NCBI GenBank assembly: GCA_017997315.1
Contig: JAGOFF010000070.1
Coordinates: 1 to 10,654, forward strand
From: Clostridia bacterium
Lineage (GTDB): Bacteria; Bacillota; Clostridia; Saccharofermentanales; UBA5734
Reading direction: 5' to 3'
Length of the DNA: 10,654 nt
In this document: positions 1 to 6,037 of the stretch, piece by piece
How positions within the stretch are numbered: the first letter of the stretch is position 1
Layout: each line of letters opens with the position of its first letter
Notes under the pieces: model-generated
The model's input: only the letters and a program-made list of their open reading frames with translations
What the model was told of the DNA's origin: nothing
The model's database searches: none
Translations under genes and position numbers: made by a program

Positions 1-2
1 TC

Positions 3-311
3 GGGATCGTCGTCACGATCGTGATCCAGATCCTGTTCCAGATCAGCCAGGCGTTGGCGAACGAAGTACGGCACGAGGAGGGCGACGACCCCTCGGTCGA
101 GGACGAGATGGACAAGCTCATCGGGCTCAAGGCGATGCGGAACGGATATGCCGTCGCCGGCTTCGGATTCGTCGCTTCACTGGTCCTGCTGGTCCTGCGG
201 TACCCGCCGGCCCTCATGCTCAACACCGCGTTTGTCTCGTTCCACCTGGCCGGGCTCTGCGAGGCGGCCTCCTCGCTGTATTTCTACCGCAGGGGGGGCC
301 GGCATGGATAG
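3..311 (+). CDS. Small membrane protein, 3' part only (start lies upstream of the window)
   Basis: The frame is open from base 3 to a TAG at 309-311, so only the C-terminal ~100 residues are visible. They contain a hydrophobic stretch at the window edge (GIVVTIVIQILF), a charged loop with the pattern E-D-E-M-D-K-L-I-G-L-K-A-M-R-N, then two further hydrophobic segments and a basic end (FYRRGGRHG). The D-E-x-D-K-L-I-x-x-K-A-x-R loop followed by a membrane segment is typical of small uncharacterised membrane proteins of the DUF2178 type that sit beside XRE regulators in Bacillota; this assignment is from memory of the family. The stop codon overlaps the start of the downstream regulator by 8 bases, implying translational coupling. 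No enzymatic motif is seen and the function is unknown. Confidence 0.7.
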   Translation, partial: GIVVTIVIQILFQISQALANEVRHEEGDDPSVEDEMDKLIGLKAMRNGYAVAGFGFVASLVLLVLRYPPALMLNTAFVSFHLAGLCEAASSLYFYRRGGRHG

Positions 312-558
312 GATCGAGATCAGCAACACCATCCGGAAGCTGCGGTTCGAACACGGCGAGATGACGCAGCTGGATCTGGCGCGGCGCACGGGCGTCACGC
401 GGCAGACCATCCTGGCGATCGAAAGCGGCAAGTACTCGCCGTCGCTCGAGCTGGCCTTCCGCATCGCGCGCGTGTTCGAGCTTTCACTGGAAGAGGTGTT
501 CTCGTGCCGCTTCCATGAGAAGCCGGTTGATAACCCGGGAAAGGCAGGCGGCACATGA
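304..558 (+). CDS. XRE/Cro-type helix-turn-helix transcriptional regulator
   Basis: This is an 84-residue cytoplasmic DNA-binding protein. The HTH lies at about residues 20-41 (M-T-Q-L-D-L-A-R-R-T-G-V-T-R-Q-T-I-L-A-I-E-S-G-K), followed by the Y-S-P-S-L-E-L-A-F-R-I-A-R-V-F segment characteristic of small (65-75 residue) XRE regulators. About 15 extra residues at the C terminus are polar and probably disordered. A longer open frame starts at 148, but ATG 304 is preferred: the homologous region begins there, a G-rich sequence (291-298) precedes it, and it overlaps the upstream stop in an operon-like way. Its own stop overlaps the next start (ATGA at 555-558). It probably regulates the membrane protein gene and/or its own operon; that is an inference from arrangement only. 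Confidence 0.9.
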   Translation: MDRIEISNTIRKLRFEHGEMTQLDLARRTGVTRQTILAIESGKYSPSLELAFRIARVFELSLEEVFSCRFHEKPVDNPGKAGGT

Positions 559-1565
559 AGGCGGTATTCCGGAACGCCGGCGAAGGGCCGGACCTCCTGC
601 AGATCCGGGAGGTCCCGACACCCGCGGTGCGCGACGGCGGCATCCTTGTGCGGGTCCGGGCGGCGGTGGTCTCACCCACCGACTGCGTGACGCCCGGGTC
701 CGGGAACGCCTCCCGTGCCGCGCGTGCGGCTTCGCGAATCCTGCTGCGCCGGGACCGGATCCTGGGCGAGATGTTCGCGGGCGACGTCGTGGAGACCGGC
801 CGCGGAGCGCGGCGGTTCGCGGTCGGGGACCGGGTGTTCGGATCCGCCGGACTCGGGCTGGGCGCGTACGCGGAGTACGTCGCGCTCCCGGAGGCCGCCG
901 CGCTGGCGCGGGTGCCGGACGGATGGGACTATGCGGAAGCGGCCACGCTCTGCGACGGGGCATTTACTTCGCTGGTGTTCCTGCGGGACTGCGGCCGCAT
1001 CGCACCGGGACTCCGGGTGTTGGTCAACGGCGCGTCCGGCGCGCTCGGCACCTATGCGGTCCAGCTGGCGAAGCTTTTCGGCGCGGAGGTGACCGGGGTG
1101 TGCGGACCGGAAAACCAGGAACTCGTCCGCTCCCTGGGCGCAGACACAGTGCTGGACTACACCCGCGAGGATTTCACCCGCACCGGCGCAGTCTATGACA
1201 TCGTCTACGACACGGTCGCCAAGTCCTCCTATGCACGGTGCCGCCCGATCCTCGCGCCCGGCGGGATCTATCTGGTCACGGGGCCCGATCCCTCGACCCT
1301 GCTTCACATGCTGATGCATCCCCGCCGGAAGCGGCGCGCGGTCATGGCCGCGACCGGGCTGCGCAGTCCGGAGCGCAAGGCGCGGGACCTGGAGCGGCTG
1401 TCGGAGATGGCCGCCGCAGGACGTCTGCGTGCGGTGATGGACGGCCGCCGGACGCTGGAACAGGCCGAAGAGGCAATGCGCCATGTCCGGTCCGGGCACA
1501 AGAAAGGGAACGTGACGCTCCGGTTGGAAGGCGGGGAAACCGGATTCCCGATGCAGCCGCTGTAA
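555..1565 (+). CDS. Zinc-independent MDR-family NAD(P)-dependent oxidoreductase (quinone reductase-like)
   Basis: This 336-residue protein belongs to the medium-chain dehydrogenase/reductase superfamily. The N-terminal GroES-like domain begins M-K-A-V-F and contains G-D-V-V-E-T-G and F-A-V-G-D-R-V-F-G (about residues 76-96). The Rossmann domain carries the nucleotide-binding motif V-N-G-A-S-G-A-L-G-T-Y-A-V-Q-L-A-K (about 157-173), then L-G-A-D-T-V-L-D-Y-T-R-E-D-F (about 194-207). The four-cysteine structural zinc lobe is absent, which places it with quinone-oxidoreductase-like members rather than zinc alcohol dehydrogenases. The family reduces quinones, enals or ketones with NAD(P)H; the substrate here is unknown. 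Its ATG overlaps the regulator's TGA (ATGA), and the ribosome binding site is weak (AAAGGC near 540), so coupling to upstream translation is likely. The C-terminal extension after the usual G-K-x-V/N-V-T/L end is short. Confidence 0.92.
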   Translation: MKAVFRNAGEGPDLLQIREVPTPAVRDGGILVRVRAAVVSPTDCVTPGSGNASRAARAASRILLRRDRILGEMFAGDVVETGRGARRFAVGDRVFGSAGLGLGAYAEYVALPEAAALARVPDGWDYAEAATLCDGAFTSLVFLRDCGRIAPGLRVLVNGASGALGTYAVQLAKLFGAEVTGVCGPENQELVRSLGADTVLDYTREDFTRTGAVYDIVYDTVAKSSYARCRPILAPGGIYLVTGPDPSTLLHMLMHPRRKRRAVMAATGLRSPERKARDLERLSEMAAAGRLRAVMDGRRTLEQAEEAMRHVRSGHKKGNVTLRLEGGETGFPMQPL

Positions 1566-1606
1566 ATCCACGGCCGGATGCGTTACAGTGATAAGACAAA
1601 AACGGC

Positions 1607-1640
1607 CGGCGGCCGCGACGGATCCGATCCGCGGCCGCCG
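1607..1640 (+). promoter_or_regulatory. Strong GC hairpin in the leader of the cysteine synthase gene
   Basis: A perfect 11-bp inverted repeat (CGGCGGCCGCG at 1607-1617 and CGCGGCCGCCG at 1630-1640) encloses a 12-base loop. It ends 14 bases before the GGAGG ribosome binding site. It is preceded by an A-rich run (1598-1602) but followed by only TTCCCG, so as a forward terminator it is poor. It could be the terminator of the oxidoreductase operon, a terminator for leftward transcription (A-run reads as U-run on the other strand), or a leader element. No riboswitch or T-box consensus is visible. Confidence 0.5.
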
Positions 1641-1654
1641 TTCCCGTCCGTCCC

Positions 1655-1659
1655 GGAGG
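1655..1659 (+). promoter_or_regulatory. Ribosome binding site of the cysteine synthase gene
   Basis: GGAGG lies four bases upstream of the ATG at 1664. It fixes this start over any upstream in-frame alternative and shows a conventional Shine-Dalgarno system. Confidence 0.75.
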
Positions 1660-1663
1660 TACC

Positions 1664-2620
1664 ATGGTCCTGAACAACATCCTGGAAGCGGTCGGCAATA
1701 CCCCGCTGATCCGGCTCGGCCGGATGAACCGCCCCGAGAACGCGGAAGTGCTGGTCAAATACGAAGGGCTCAACGTCGGCGGCTCCATCAAGACCCGCAC
1801 CGCGTTCAACATGATCCTCGAAGCCGAGAAGCAGGGGCGCCTTCACCCCGGCTCCATCATCGTCGAGCCGACCAGCGGCAACCAGGGTATCGGACTGGCG
1901 CTGGTCGCGGCGGTCCGGGGCTACCGGGCGGTCATCATCATGCCGGACTGCGTCAGCGAAGAGCGCAGGAAGCTCGTGACGCATTACGGCGCGGAAGTGA
2001 TCGAAATCCACGACGACGGCGACATCGGGAAGTGCATCAAGAAGTGTCTCCAGACCGCGCTGGACATGGCGGCCGCGGATCCGGACGTCTTTGTGCCGCA
2101 GCAGTTCGAGAACGAGGCGAACCCGATGGTCCACAGTCACCATACCGCGCTCGAGATCCTCGAGCAGGCCGGCGGACCGATCCACGGATTCTGTTCCGGC
2201 ATCGGGACCGGAGGCACCATCACCGGCATCGGCGAGGTGCTGCGGGAGCGGAACCCGGATGTCGAGATCTGGGCGGTCGAGCCGGAACATGCCGCGATCC
2301 TGTCGGGCGGAGACATCGGGACCCACCTGCAGATGGGCATCGGCGACGGGCTGATCCCCGCGGTGCTCAACACCCGGATCTACGACTCGATCTGCATCGT
2401 CACCGACGAAGAGGCGATCCGGACCGCCAAGGACCTGGCGAGGCTGGAAGGCCTGATGTGCGGGATCTCGAGCGGCACCAACGTAGCGGCCGCGCTCAAG
2501 CTGGCCGCGAAACTGGGCCGGGGCAAGACCGTGGTGACCGTGCTGCCCGACACCGCGGAGCGATACTTTTCCACCCCGCTTTTCGATGACGAGGACGAAA
2601 GCTGCCCCGTCGGTCCCTGA
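1664..2620 (+). CDS. cysK: Cysteine synthase family PLP-dependent enzyme
   Basis: This 318-residue protein is a fold-type II PLP enzyme of the O-acetylserine sulfhydrylase group, which makes cysteine from O-acetylserine and sulfide in the cytoplasm. It begins I-L-E-A-V-G-N-T-P-L-I-R-L. The PLP lysine is K43 in N-V-G-G-S-I-K-T-R, where the usual family text is S-V-K-D-R: Asp is replaced by Thr. The substrate loop is P-T-S-G-N-Q-G-I-G-L-A (69-79; usual N-T-G), the phosphate-binding loop is G-I-G-T-G-G-T-I-T-G (179-188), and the pyridine-contact region is C-G-I-S-S-G-T-N (266-273). The end, V-T-V-L-P-D-T-A-E-R-Y-F-S-T-P-L-F, is typical. The length fits the family. Variant residues around the lysine and substrate loops mean a related role (cystathionine beta-synthase-like, or another nucleophile) is possible, so the symbol is by family resemblance. 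An amino acid importer operon follows 120 bases downstream. Confidence 0.9.
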   Translation: MVLNNILEAVGNTPLIRLGRMNRPENAEVLVKYEGLNVGGSIKTRTAFNMILEAEKQGRLHPGSIIVEPTSGNQGIGLALVAAVRGYRAVIIMPDCVSEERRKLVTHYGAEVIEIHDDGDIGKCIKKCLQTALDMAAADPDVFVPQQFENEANPMVHSHHTALEILEQAGGPIHGFCSGIGTGGTITGIGEVLRERNPDVEIWAVEPEHAAILSGGDIGTHLQMGIGDGLIPAVLNTRIYDSICIVTDEEAIRTAKDLARLEGLMCGISSGTNVAAALKLAAKLGRGKTVVTVLPDTAERYFSTPLFDDEDESCPVGP

Positions 2621-2650
2621 CCGGAAGCGCACCGGACCGGTCCGTCCTTC

Positions 2651-2680
2651 TTGACATGCCATGGAGCCAAATGCTAGCAT
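2651..2680 (+). promoter_or_regulatory. Sigma-70-type promoter of the ABC importer operon
   Basis: A perfect -35 box, TTGACA (2651-2656), is followed after 18 bases by TAGCAT (2675-2680, four of six matches to TATAAT). A TGC directly upstream of it (2672-2674) fits an extended -10. The predicted start of transcription is near 2687, about 54 bases before the binding-protein ATG. The -10 region is itself inside a 10-bp palindrome, ATGCTAGCAT (2671-2680). Confidence 0.6.
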
Positions 2681-2696
2681 GGCTGGACGGCCGCAC

Positions 2697-2710
2697 TTTA
2701 GCGCGCTAAA
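2697..2710. promoter_or_regulatory. 14-bp perfect palindrome, candidate operator just downstream of the promoter
   Basis: TTTAGCGCGCTAAA is a perfect 14-bp palindrome starting about 17 bases after the -10 box, at the beginning of the predicted transcript. A repressor dimer bound here would block the importer promoter. No regulator in the window is clearly linked to it, and the motif is not one I can assign to a named family. Confidence 0.4.
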
Positions 2711-2740
2711 CAGCAAAAGGAATGAATTCGCGGAGGGAAT

Positions 2741-3532
2741 ATGAGAAAGAGAGCAATCCTGGCGTTGGCACTGGTCCTCATCCTGACGGTCGGGCTTCTG
2801 GCCGGCTGCGACTCGAAGGGAAAAAGCGGGCAGACCTTCACCGTCGGTTTCGACGCGGAATTTCCGCCGTACGGATTCATGGATACGAACGGCGAGTATA
2901 CCGGTTTCGATCTCGACCTCGCCCAGGAAGTCTGCAACCGACAGGGATGGACGCTGGTGAAACAGCCCATCGACTGGGACAACAAGGACAACGAGATCAA
3001 CTCGGGCGCGATCGACTGCATCTGGAACGGATTCACCATGAACGGCCGTGAGGACGACTATACCTGGAGCTCCCCCTACGTGAACAACAGCCAGGTGTTC
3101 GTGGTCGCGGCGAAAGCCGGGATCGCTTCGACGGAGGACCTCAAGGACAAGGTGGTCGCGGTGCAGAAGGAATCCTCCGCGCTGGCCGCACTGGAAGCCG
3201 AAGACAACGCGGCCCTGCTGGCTTCGTTTAAAGAGCTCATGCAGTTCGGCGACTACAATACCGCTTTCCTGGAGCTTGAGCAGGGCACGGTCGACGCCAT
3301 CGCGATGGACATCGGGGTCGCCGAGGTCCAGATCGACCAACGGGCTGACGGTGCGTTTGTGATCCTGACCGACTACCTCTCCGAAGAGCAGTACGGCGTC
3401 GGCTTCAAGCTCGGCAACAACGCGCTTCGCGACCAGGTCGAGAAGAACCTCATGGACATGCTGGAAGACGGAAAGTTCCTGGAGATCGCCACAAAGTGGG
3501 AACTGCAGGACTCGATCTGCCTGGGCGAGTAA
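2741..3532 (+). CDS. Polar amino acid ABC transporter substrate-binding lipoprotein
   Basis: This 263-residue SBP_bac_3-family protein captures an amino acid outside the membrane and delivers it to the permease encoded next. Residues 1-22 are a lipoprotein signal peptide (basic M-R-K-R, hydrophobic core, lipobox L-A-G-C) with lipidated C23. The mature domain starts F-T-V-G-F-D-A-E-F-P-P-Y-G-F (33-46), then G-F-D-L-D-L-A-Q-E-V (55-64). I-W-N-G-F-T-M-N-G-R (94-103) carries the arginine expected to bind the substrate carboxylate (R103), and D-A-I-A-M-D (185-190) the acidic residue expected near the amino group (D190). GGAGGG (2732-2737) sets the ATG. A strong hairpin follows the stop, so the message may be made in excess over the permease and ATPase. 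The neighbouring cysteine synthase hints at cystine or another sulfur amino acid, but the ligand cannot be read from sequence. Confidence 0.93.
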   Translation: MRKRAILALALVLILTVGLLAGCDSKGKSGQTFTVGFDAEFPPYGFMDTNGEYTGFDLDLAQEVCNRQGWTLVKQPIDWDNKDNEINSGAIDCIWNGFTMNGREDDYTWSSPYVNNSQVFVVAAKAGIASTEDLKDKVVAVQKESSALAALEAEDNAALLASFKELMQFGDYNTAFLELEQGTVDAIAMDIGVAEVQIDQRADGAFVILTDYLSEEQYGVGFKLGNNALRDQVEKNLMDMLEDGKFLEIATKWELQDSICLGE

Positions 3533-3543
3533 TTAGTTCAAGG

Positions 3544-3580
3544 CCGGGGGCGGGGCGCGCAGTCCCGCCCCCGGTTTCCT
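3544..3580 (+). terminator. Terminator-like hairpin between binding protein and permease genes
   Basis: A perfect 11-bp stem (CCGGGGGCGGG at 3544-3554, CCCGCCCCCGG at 3564-3574) with a 9-base loop is followed by TTTCCT. It starts 11 bases after the binding-protein stop. Because the permease has no obvious promoter of its own, this is best read as a partial terminator or 3' stabiliser that raises binding-protein output relative to the membrane components, a known arrangement in ABC importer operons. Confidence 0.7.
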
Positions 3581-3616
3581 AATCACGGTGCGGCGGCACG
3601 GACGGGACGGATACGG

Positions 3617-4267
3617 GTGGACTGGGATTTCTTACTGATCCAGCTGGGCAAGGGATTTCTCACGACGGTGGAGATCTTTGCGCTCACGTTGCTTTTTTCC
3701 CTTCCGCTCGGGCTGCTGCTCTCCTTCTGCCGGATGTCGCGCTGGTCCGTCGTCCGGATTCTGTCCCGGATCTACATCTCGATCATGCGCGGCACCCCGC
3801 TCATGCTTCAACTCATCGTCGTGTATTTCGGTCCTTTTTATGTCTTCGGGCTCCAGTTCGGACGCTCGTTCCGGTTCGCCGCGGTCATCATCGCGTTTTC
3901 GCTGAACTATGCCGCTTATTTCGCTGAAATCTACCGCGCGGGGATCGAGTCGATGCCCGCCGGACAGCACGAGGCCGCCCAGGTGCTCGGGTACACCCGC
4001 GCCCAGGCCTTTTTCCGCATCATCCTCCCGCAGGTGATCAAGCGCATTCTGCCCCCGGTCACCAATGAAACCATCACGCTGGTCAAAGACACCTCCCTGG
4101 CATTCTCGCTGACCGTCGTCGAGATGTTTACGATGGCCAAGCAGATCGCCGCCGCGGAGACCACCATCCTCCCGCTCATGGTGGCGGGCGTGTTCTACTT
4201 TATCTTCAACCTCGTCGTCGCGACCGCCATGGAGCGGATCGAGGCGGCGATGAACTACTACCGGTAA
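3617..4267 (+). CDS. Amino acid ABC transporter permease (HisM/GlnP type)
   Basis: This 216-residue integral membrane protein belongs to the His/Glu/Gln/Arg permease family and would form the membrane channel of the importer. It opens with the family pattern L-G-K-G-F-L-T-T-V-E-I-F, then hydrophobic spans at about 17-38, 62-80, 86-106 and 184-204. Conserved elements are R-G-T-P-L-M-L-Q (59-66), the EAA coupling loop H-E-A-A-Q-V-L-G-Y-T ... I-I-L-P-Q (118-139) that contacts the ATPase, and T-L-V-K-D-T-S-L-A (154-162). The start is GTG at 3617; there is no in-frame ATG that would keep the first span, and the ribosome binding site is weak. A single permease gene implies a homodimer. The ATPase gene follows after 11 bases. 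Confidence 0.93.
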   Translation: MDWDFLLIQLGKGFLTTVEIFALTLLFSLPLGLLLSFCRMSRWSVVRILSRIYISIMRGTPLMLQLIVVYFGPFYVFGLQFGRSFRFAAVIIAFSLNYAAYFAEIYRAGIESMPAGQHEAAQVLGYTRAQAFFRIILPQVIKRILPPVTNETITLVKDTSLAFSLTVVEMFTMAKQIAAAETTILPLMVAGVFYFIFNLVVATAMERIEAAMNYYR

Positions 4268-4278
4268 AGGCGGGCGCG

Positions 4279-5034
4279 ATGAAGATCCTCGAAATCCGCG
4301 ACATGCAGAAGGCGTTCGGTACCCTGGAAGTGATCCGGGGCCTGTCGCTGTCCGTCGAGGAGGGCGAGGTGGTCTCGATCATCGGGCCGTCCGGTTCAGG
4401 CAAGTCCACGGTGCTTCGATGTGCCGCGCTGCTGGAACGGATGGATGCCGGAGAACTCTCGTATCTGGGGGAATACGCGGCGCGTACGGGACCGGACGGC
4501 CGGAGCGTATACGCGCCCAAAAAGGAACTGCGCCGGATGCACCGGCATTTCGGGCTGGTATTCCAGAATTTCAACCTGTTTCCGCATTTCAGCGTCCTCC
4601 GGAACATCATCGACGCCCCGATGACCGTCGACCGGATCGGCCGGGAGGAGGCGGAGGCCCGCGCAACCGCGCTGCTCGCCAAACTCGGGCTCGAGGACAA
4701 GCGCGACGCCTATCCGTACCAGCTGTCCGGCGGCCAGCAGCAGCGCGTCTCGATCGCGCGCGCACTGGCGCTTGAACCCCGGATCCTTTTTTTCGACGAG
4801 CCCACGTCCGCACTGGATCCCGAGCTGACCGGCGAGGTGCTCCGGGTCATCCGGGACCTCGCCCGGGAGCGGATGACGATGATCATTGTCACCCACGAGA
4901 TGCAGTTTGCGCGCGACCTGTCCGACCGGATCCTGTTCATGGAAGGCGGCGAGGTCCGCGCGGAAGGCACCCCGGAGGAAATCTTCGATACAGGGGATTC
5001 CCGCGTTCGGGACTTCATCGGCCGGCTGGGTTAA
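4279..5034 (+). CDS. Amino acid ABC transporter ATP-binding protein (GlnQ/HisP type)
   Basis: This 251-residue cytoplasmic ATPase powers the importer. All motifs are intact: Walker A G-P-S-G-S-G-K-S-T (36-44), Q-loop V-F-Q-N-F-N-L-F-P-H (94-103), signature L-S-G-G-Q-Q-Q-R (149-156), Walker B I-L-F-F-D-E-P (169-175) with catalytic E174, D-loop S-A-L-D (177-180) and switch H206 in V-T-H-E-M. The text around the Q-loop and the E-M-Q-F-A-R-D segment are those of the polar amino acid subfamily. There is a short insertion (about 62-82, S-Y-L-G-E-Y ... Y-A-P-K-K-E) before the L-R-R-M-H helix, as in HisP-like members. ATG 4279 is 11 bases after the permease stop; the ribosome binding site is weak, so coupling to the permease is likely. 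Confidence 0.95.
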   Translation: MKILEIRDMQKAFGTLEVIRGLSLSVEEGEVVSIIGPSGSGKSTVLRCAALLERMDAGELSYLGEYAARTGPDGRSVYAPKKELRRMHRHFGLVFQNFNLFPHFSVLRNIIDAPMTVDRIGREEAEARATALLAKLGLEDKRDAYPYQLSGGQQQRVSIARALALEPRILFFDEPTSALDPELTGEVLRVIRDLARERMTMIIVTHEMQFARDLSDRILFMEGGEVRAEGTPEEIFDTGDSRVRDFIGRLG

Positions 5035-5062
5035 GATGAATCTGAACGTATAGATCGGCTGC

Positions 5063-5103
5063 GGCCGGTCTGCCCAAACCGGCCGGGCTTGCCCGGTCGG
5101 GCA
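5063..5103 (+). promoter_or_regulatory. Overlapping GC hairpins in the leader of the prenyltransferase-fold gene
   Basis: Two helices share bases and cannot both form. GGCCGGT (5063-5069) pairs with ACCGGCC (5078-5084), while CCGGGC (5083-5088) pairs with GCCCGG (5091-5096). TGCCC (5071-5075) could alternatively pair with GGGCA (5099-5103). No U-run follows, so it is not a clear terminator for the ATPase gene. It may be a weak attenuator or simply GC-rich spacer; nothing else is visible between 5035 and 5112. Confidence 0.3.
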
Positions 5104-5123
5104 CCGGGAGTCGGGAGGATGTC

Positions 5124-5948
5124 ATGCTGTATGCGGAGGATCTCCAGATTCTGCTGGCGTCCCGCCACGACAACGGTGCGGACTTCTGGGCATCGCCTGA
5201 CCGGCGTGTCGCGCTGGAACGCCCGGTCAGCACGGTCACCGCTTTGTTTGTGCTCCCTGAACTGGGGGTGCCGCAGGACCACGAGGCGGTGGTCGGCGCC
5301 GCGGAGCAGGTGCTCGCAAATGCGCGCCCGGACGGGCGCATCGGCTCCGCACCGGGCGGAACGGTCCTTCCCTGTTCGGTCGCCGCGGCCGCCGCGGCGC
5401 TCTGCCGCAACGGATATGCCGGCGAGGAGCGGGTGATCGCCGCGCTGGAGTGGCTTCGGACCCACCGGCACACCGACGGCGGATGGCGCTGCGCCAAGTT
5501 TTTCTTCGGTCGCGGACCGGAGACCGAGTTCTCCAATCCGGGTGTCACGTTGGCCGCTCTGGACGCGTTCCGGTTCACCGGCCTCCCCGCGACGGGCGAA
5601 CTGGACGACGCGGTCGAAACGCTGCTCACGCACTGGACGGTGCGGGCTCCGACCGGCCCGTGCCACTACGGGATCGGAACCCAGTTCATGCAGGTCGAGT
5701 ACCCCATGCTGCGCTACAACCTGTTCAACTACGTATATGTGCTGTCCTTTTATGCCCGTGCGAAGAATGATCCGCGGTTCCAAGAGGCGTTCGCGGCGCT
5801 GGACGCGAAGCGGGACGCCGACGGCCGTATGATCGTGGAGCGCCCCAACCGCAAGTTCGCCGGGATGTCGATCTGCCGTCCCGGACAGGCGTCGGAAGCC
5901 GCGACCGCTCGTTTCAACGAGATCCGGGAGCGGCTGGGGAACGGGTGA
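5124..5948 (+). CDS. Soluble prenyltransferase/terpene-cyclase-fold (alpha/alpha barrel) protein
   Basis: This 274-residue protein has no signal peptide or membrane span. It contains repeated helix pairs with QW-like turns: P-D-G-R-I-G (69-74), T-D-G-G-W-R-C (117-123) and D-A-D-G-R-M (231-236). These resemble the squalene-hopene cyclase/prenyltransferase alpha/alpha barrel. It has no D-x-D-D or other cyclase acid motif that I can see, and at this size it is probably a partial barrel. The end (E-R-P-N-R-K-F-A-G-M-S-I-C, then S-E-A-A-T-A-R-F-N-E-I) matches small uncharacterised 'prenyltransferase' proteins I associate with Bacillota. GGGAGG (5113-5118) lies five bases before ATG 5124. It follows the ATPase by 89 bases on the same strand and ends before a strong terminator, so it may be the last gene of that unit. 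The role is unknown. Confidence 0.8.
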   Translation: MLYAEDLQILLASRHDNGADFWASPDRRVALERPVSTVTALFVLPELGVPQDHEAVVGAAEQVLANARPDGRIGSAPGGTVLPCSVAAAAAALCRNGYAGEERVIAALEWLRTHRHTDGGWRCAKFFFGRGPETEFSNPGVTLAALDAFRFTGLPATGELDDAVETLLTHWTVRAPTGPCHYGIGTQFMQVEYPMLRYNLFNYVYVLSFYARAKNDPRFQEAFAALDAKRDADGRMIVERPNRKFAGMSICRPGQASEAATARFNEIRERLGNG

Positions 5949-5988
5949 ACGGCAGGTCCAACAAGACCGTCAGGACTTCAAGCAGAAA

Positions 5989-6031
5989 AAACACCCCCGG
6001 CACCGCGATAGGCGGGATGCCGGGGGTGTTT
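5989..6031. terminator. Bidirectional terminator between convergent genes
   Basis: A perfect 14-bp stem, AAACACCCCCGGCA (5989-6002) with TGCCGGGGGTGTTT (6018-6031), encloses a loop that can add CCGC/GCGG (6003-6006, 6012-6015). It is flanked by an A-run on the left (5986-5991) and a T-run on the right, so it can terminate both the rightward prenyltransferase-fold gene and the leftward GH67 genes. Confidence 0.85.
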
Positions 6032-6037
6032 CCATTC

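Noticed and set aside
148..303. Upstream extension of the XRE regulator to an ATG at 148
   Set aside because: The extra 52 residues are an out-of-frame reading of the membrane protein gene, unlike any HTH protein, and the homologous part starts at 304.
515..1198. Alternative Arg/Gly-rich frames on both strands across the oxidoreductase gene
   Set aside because: Composition is that of shadow frames in GC-rich coding DNA, and the MDR frame has clear family motifs throughout.
1566..1663. Cysteine- or SAM-sensing riboswitch or T-box before the cysteine synthase gene
   Set aside because: The 98-base leader lacks T-box and S-box consensus elements; only a single GC hairpin is visible.
1583..3340. 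A 585-codon open frame on the minus strand across the cysteine synthase and binding-protein genes
   Set aside because: It is antisense to two well-supported genes, shows antisense-type composition, and crosses the importer promoter and intergenic hairpin.
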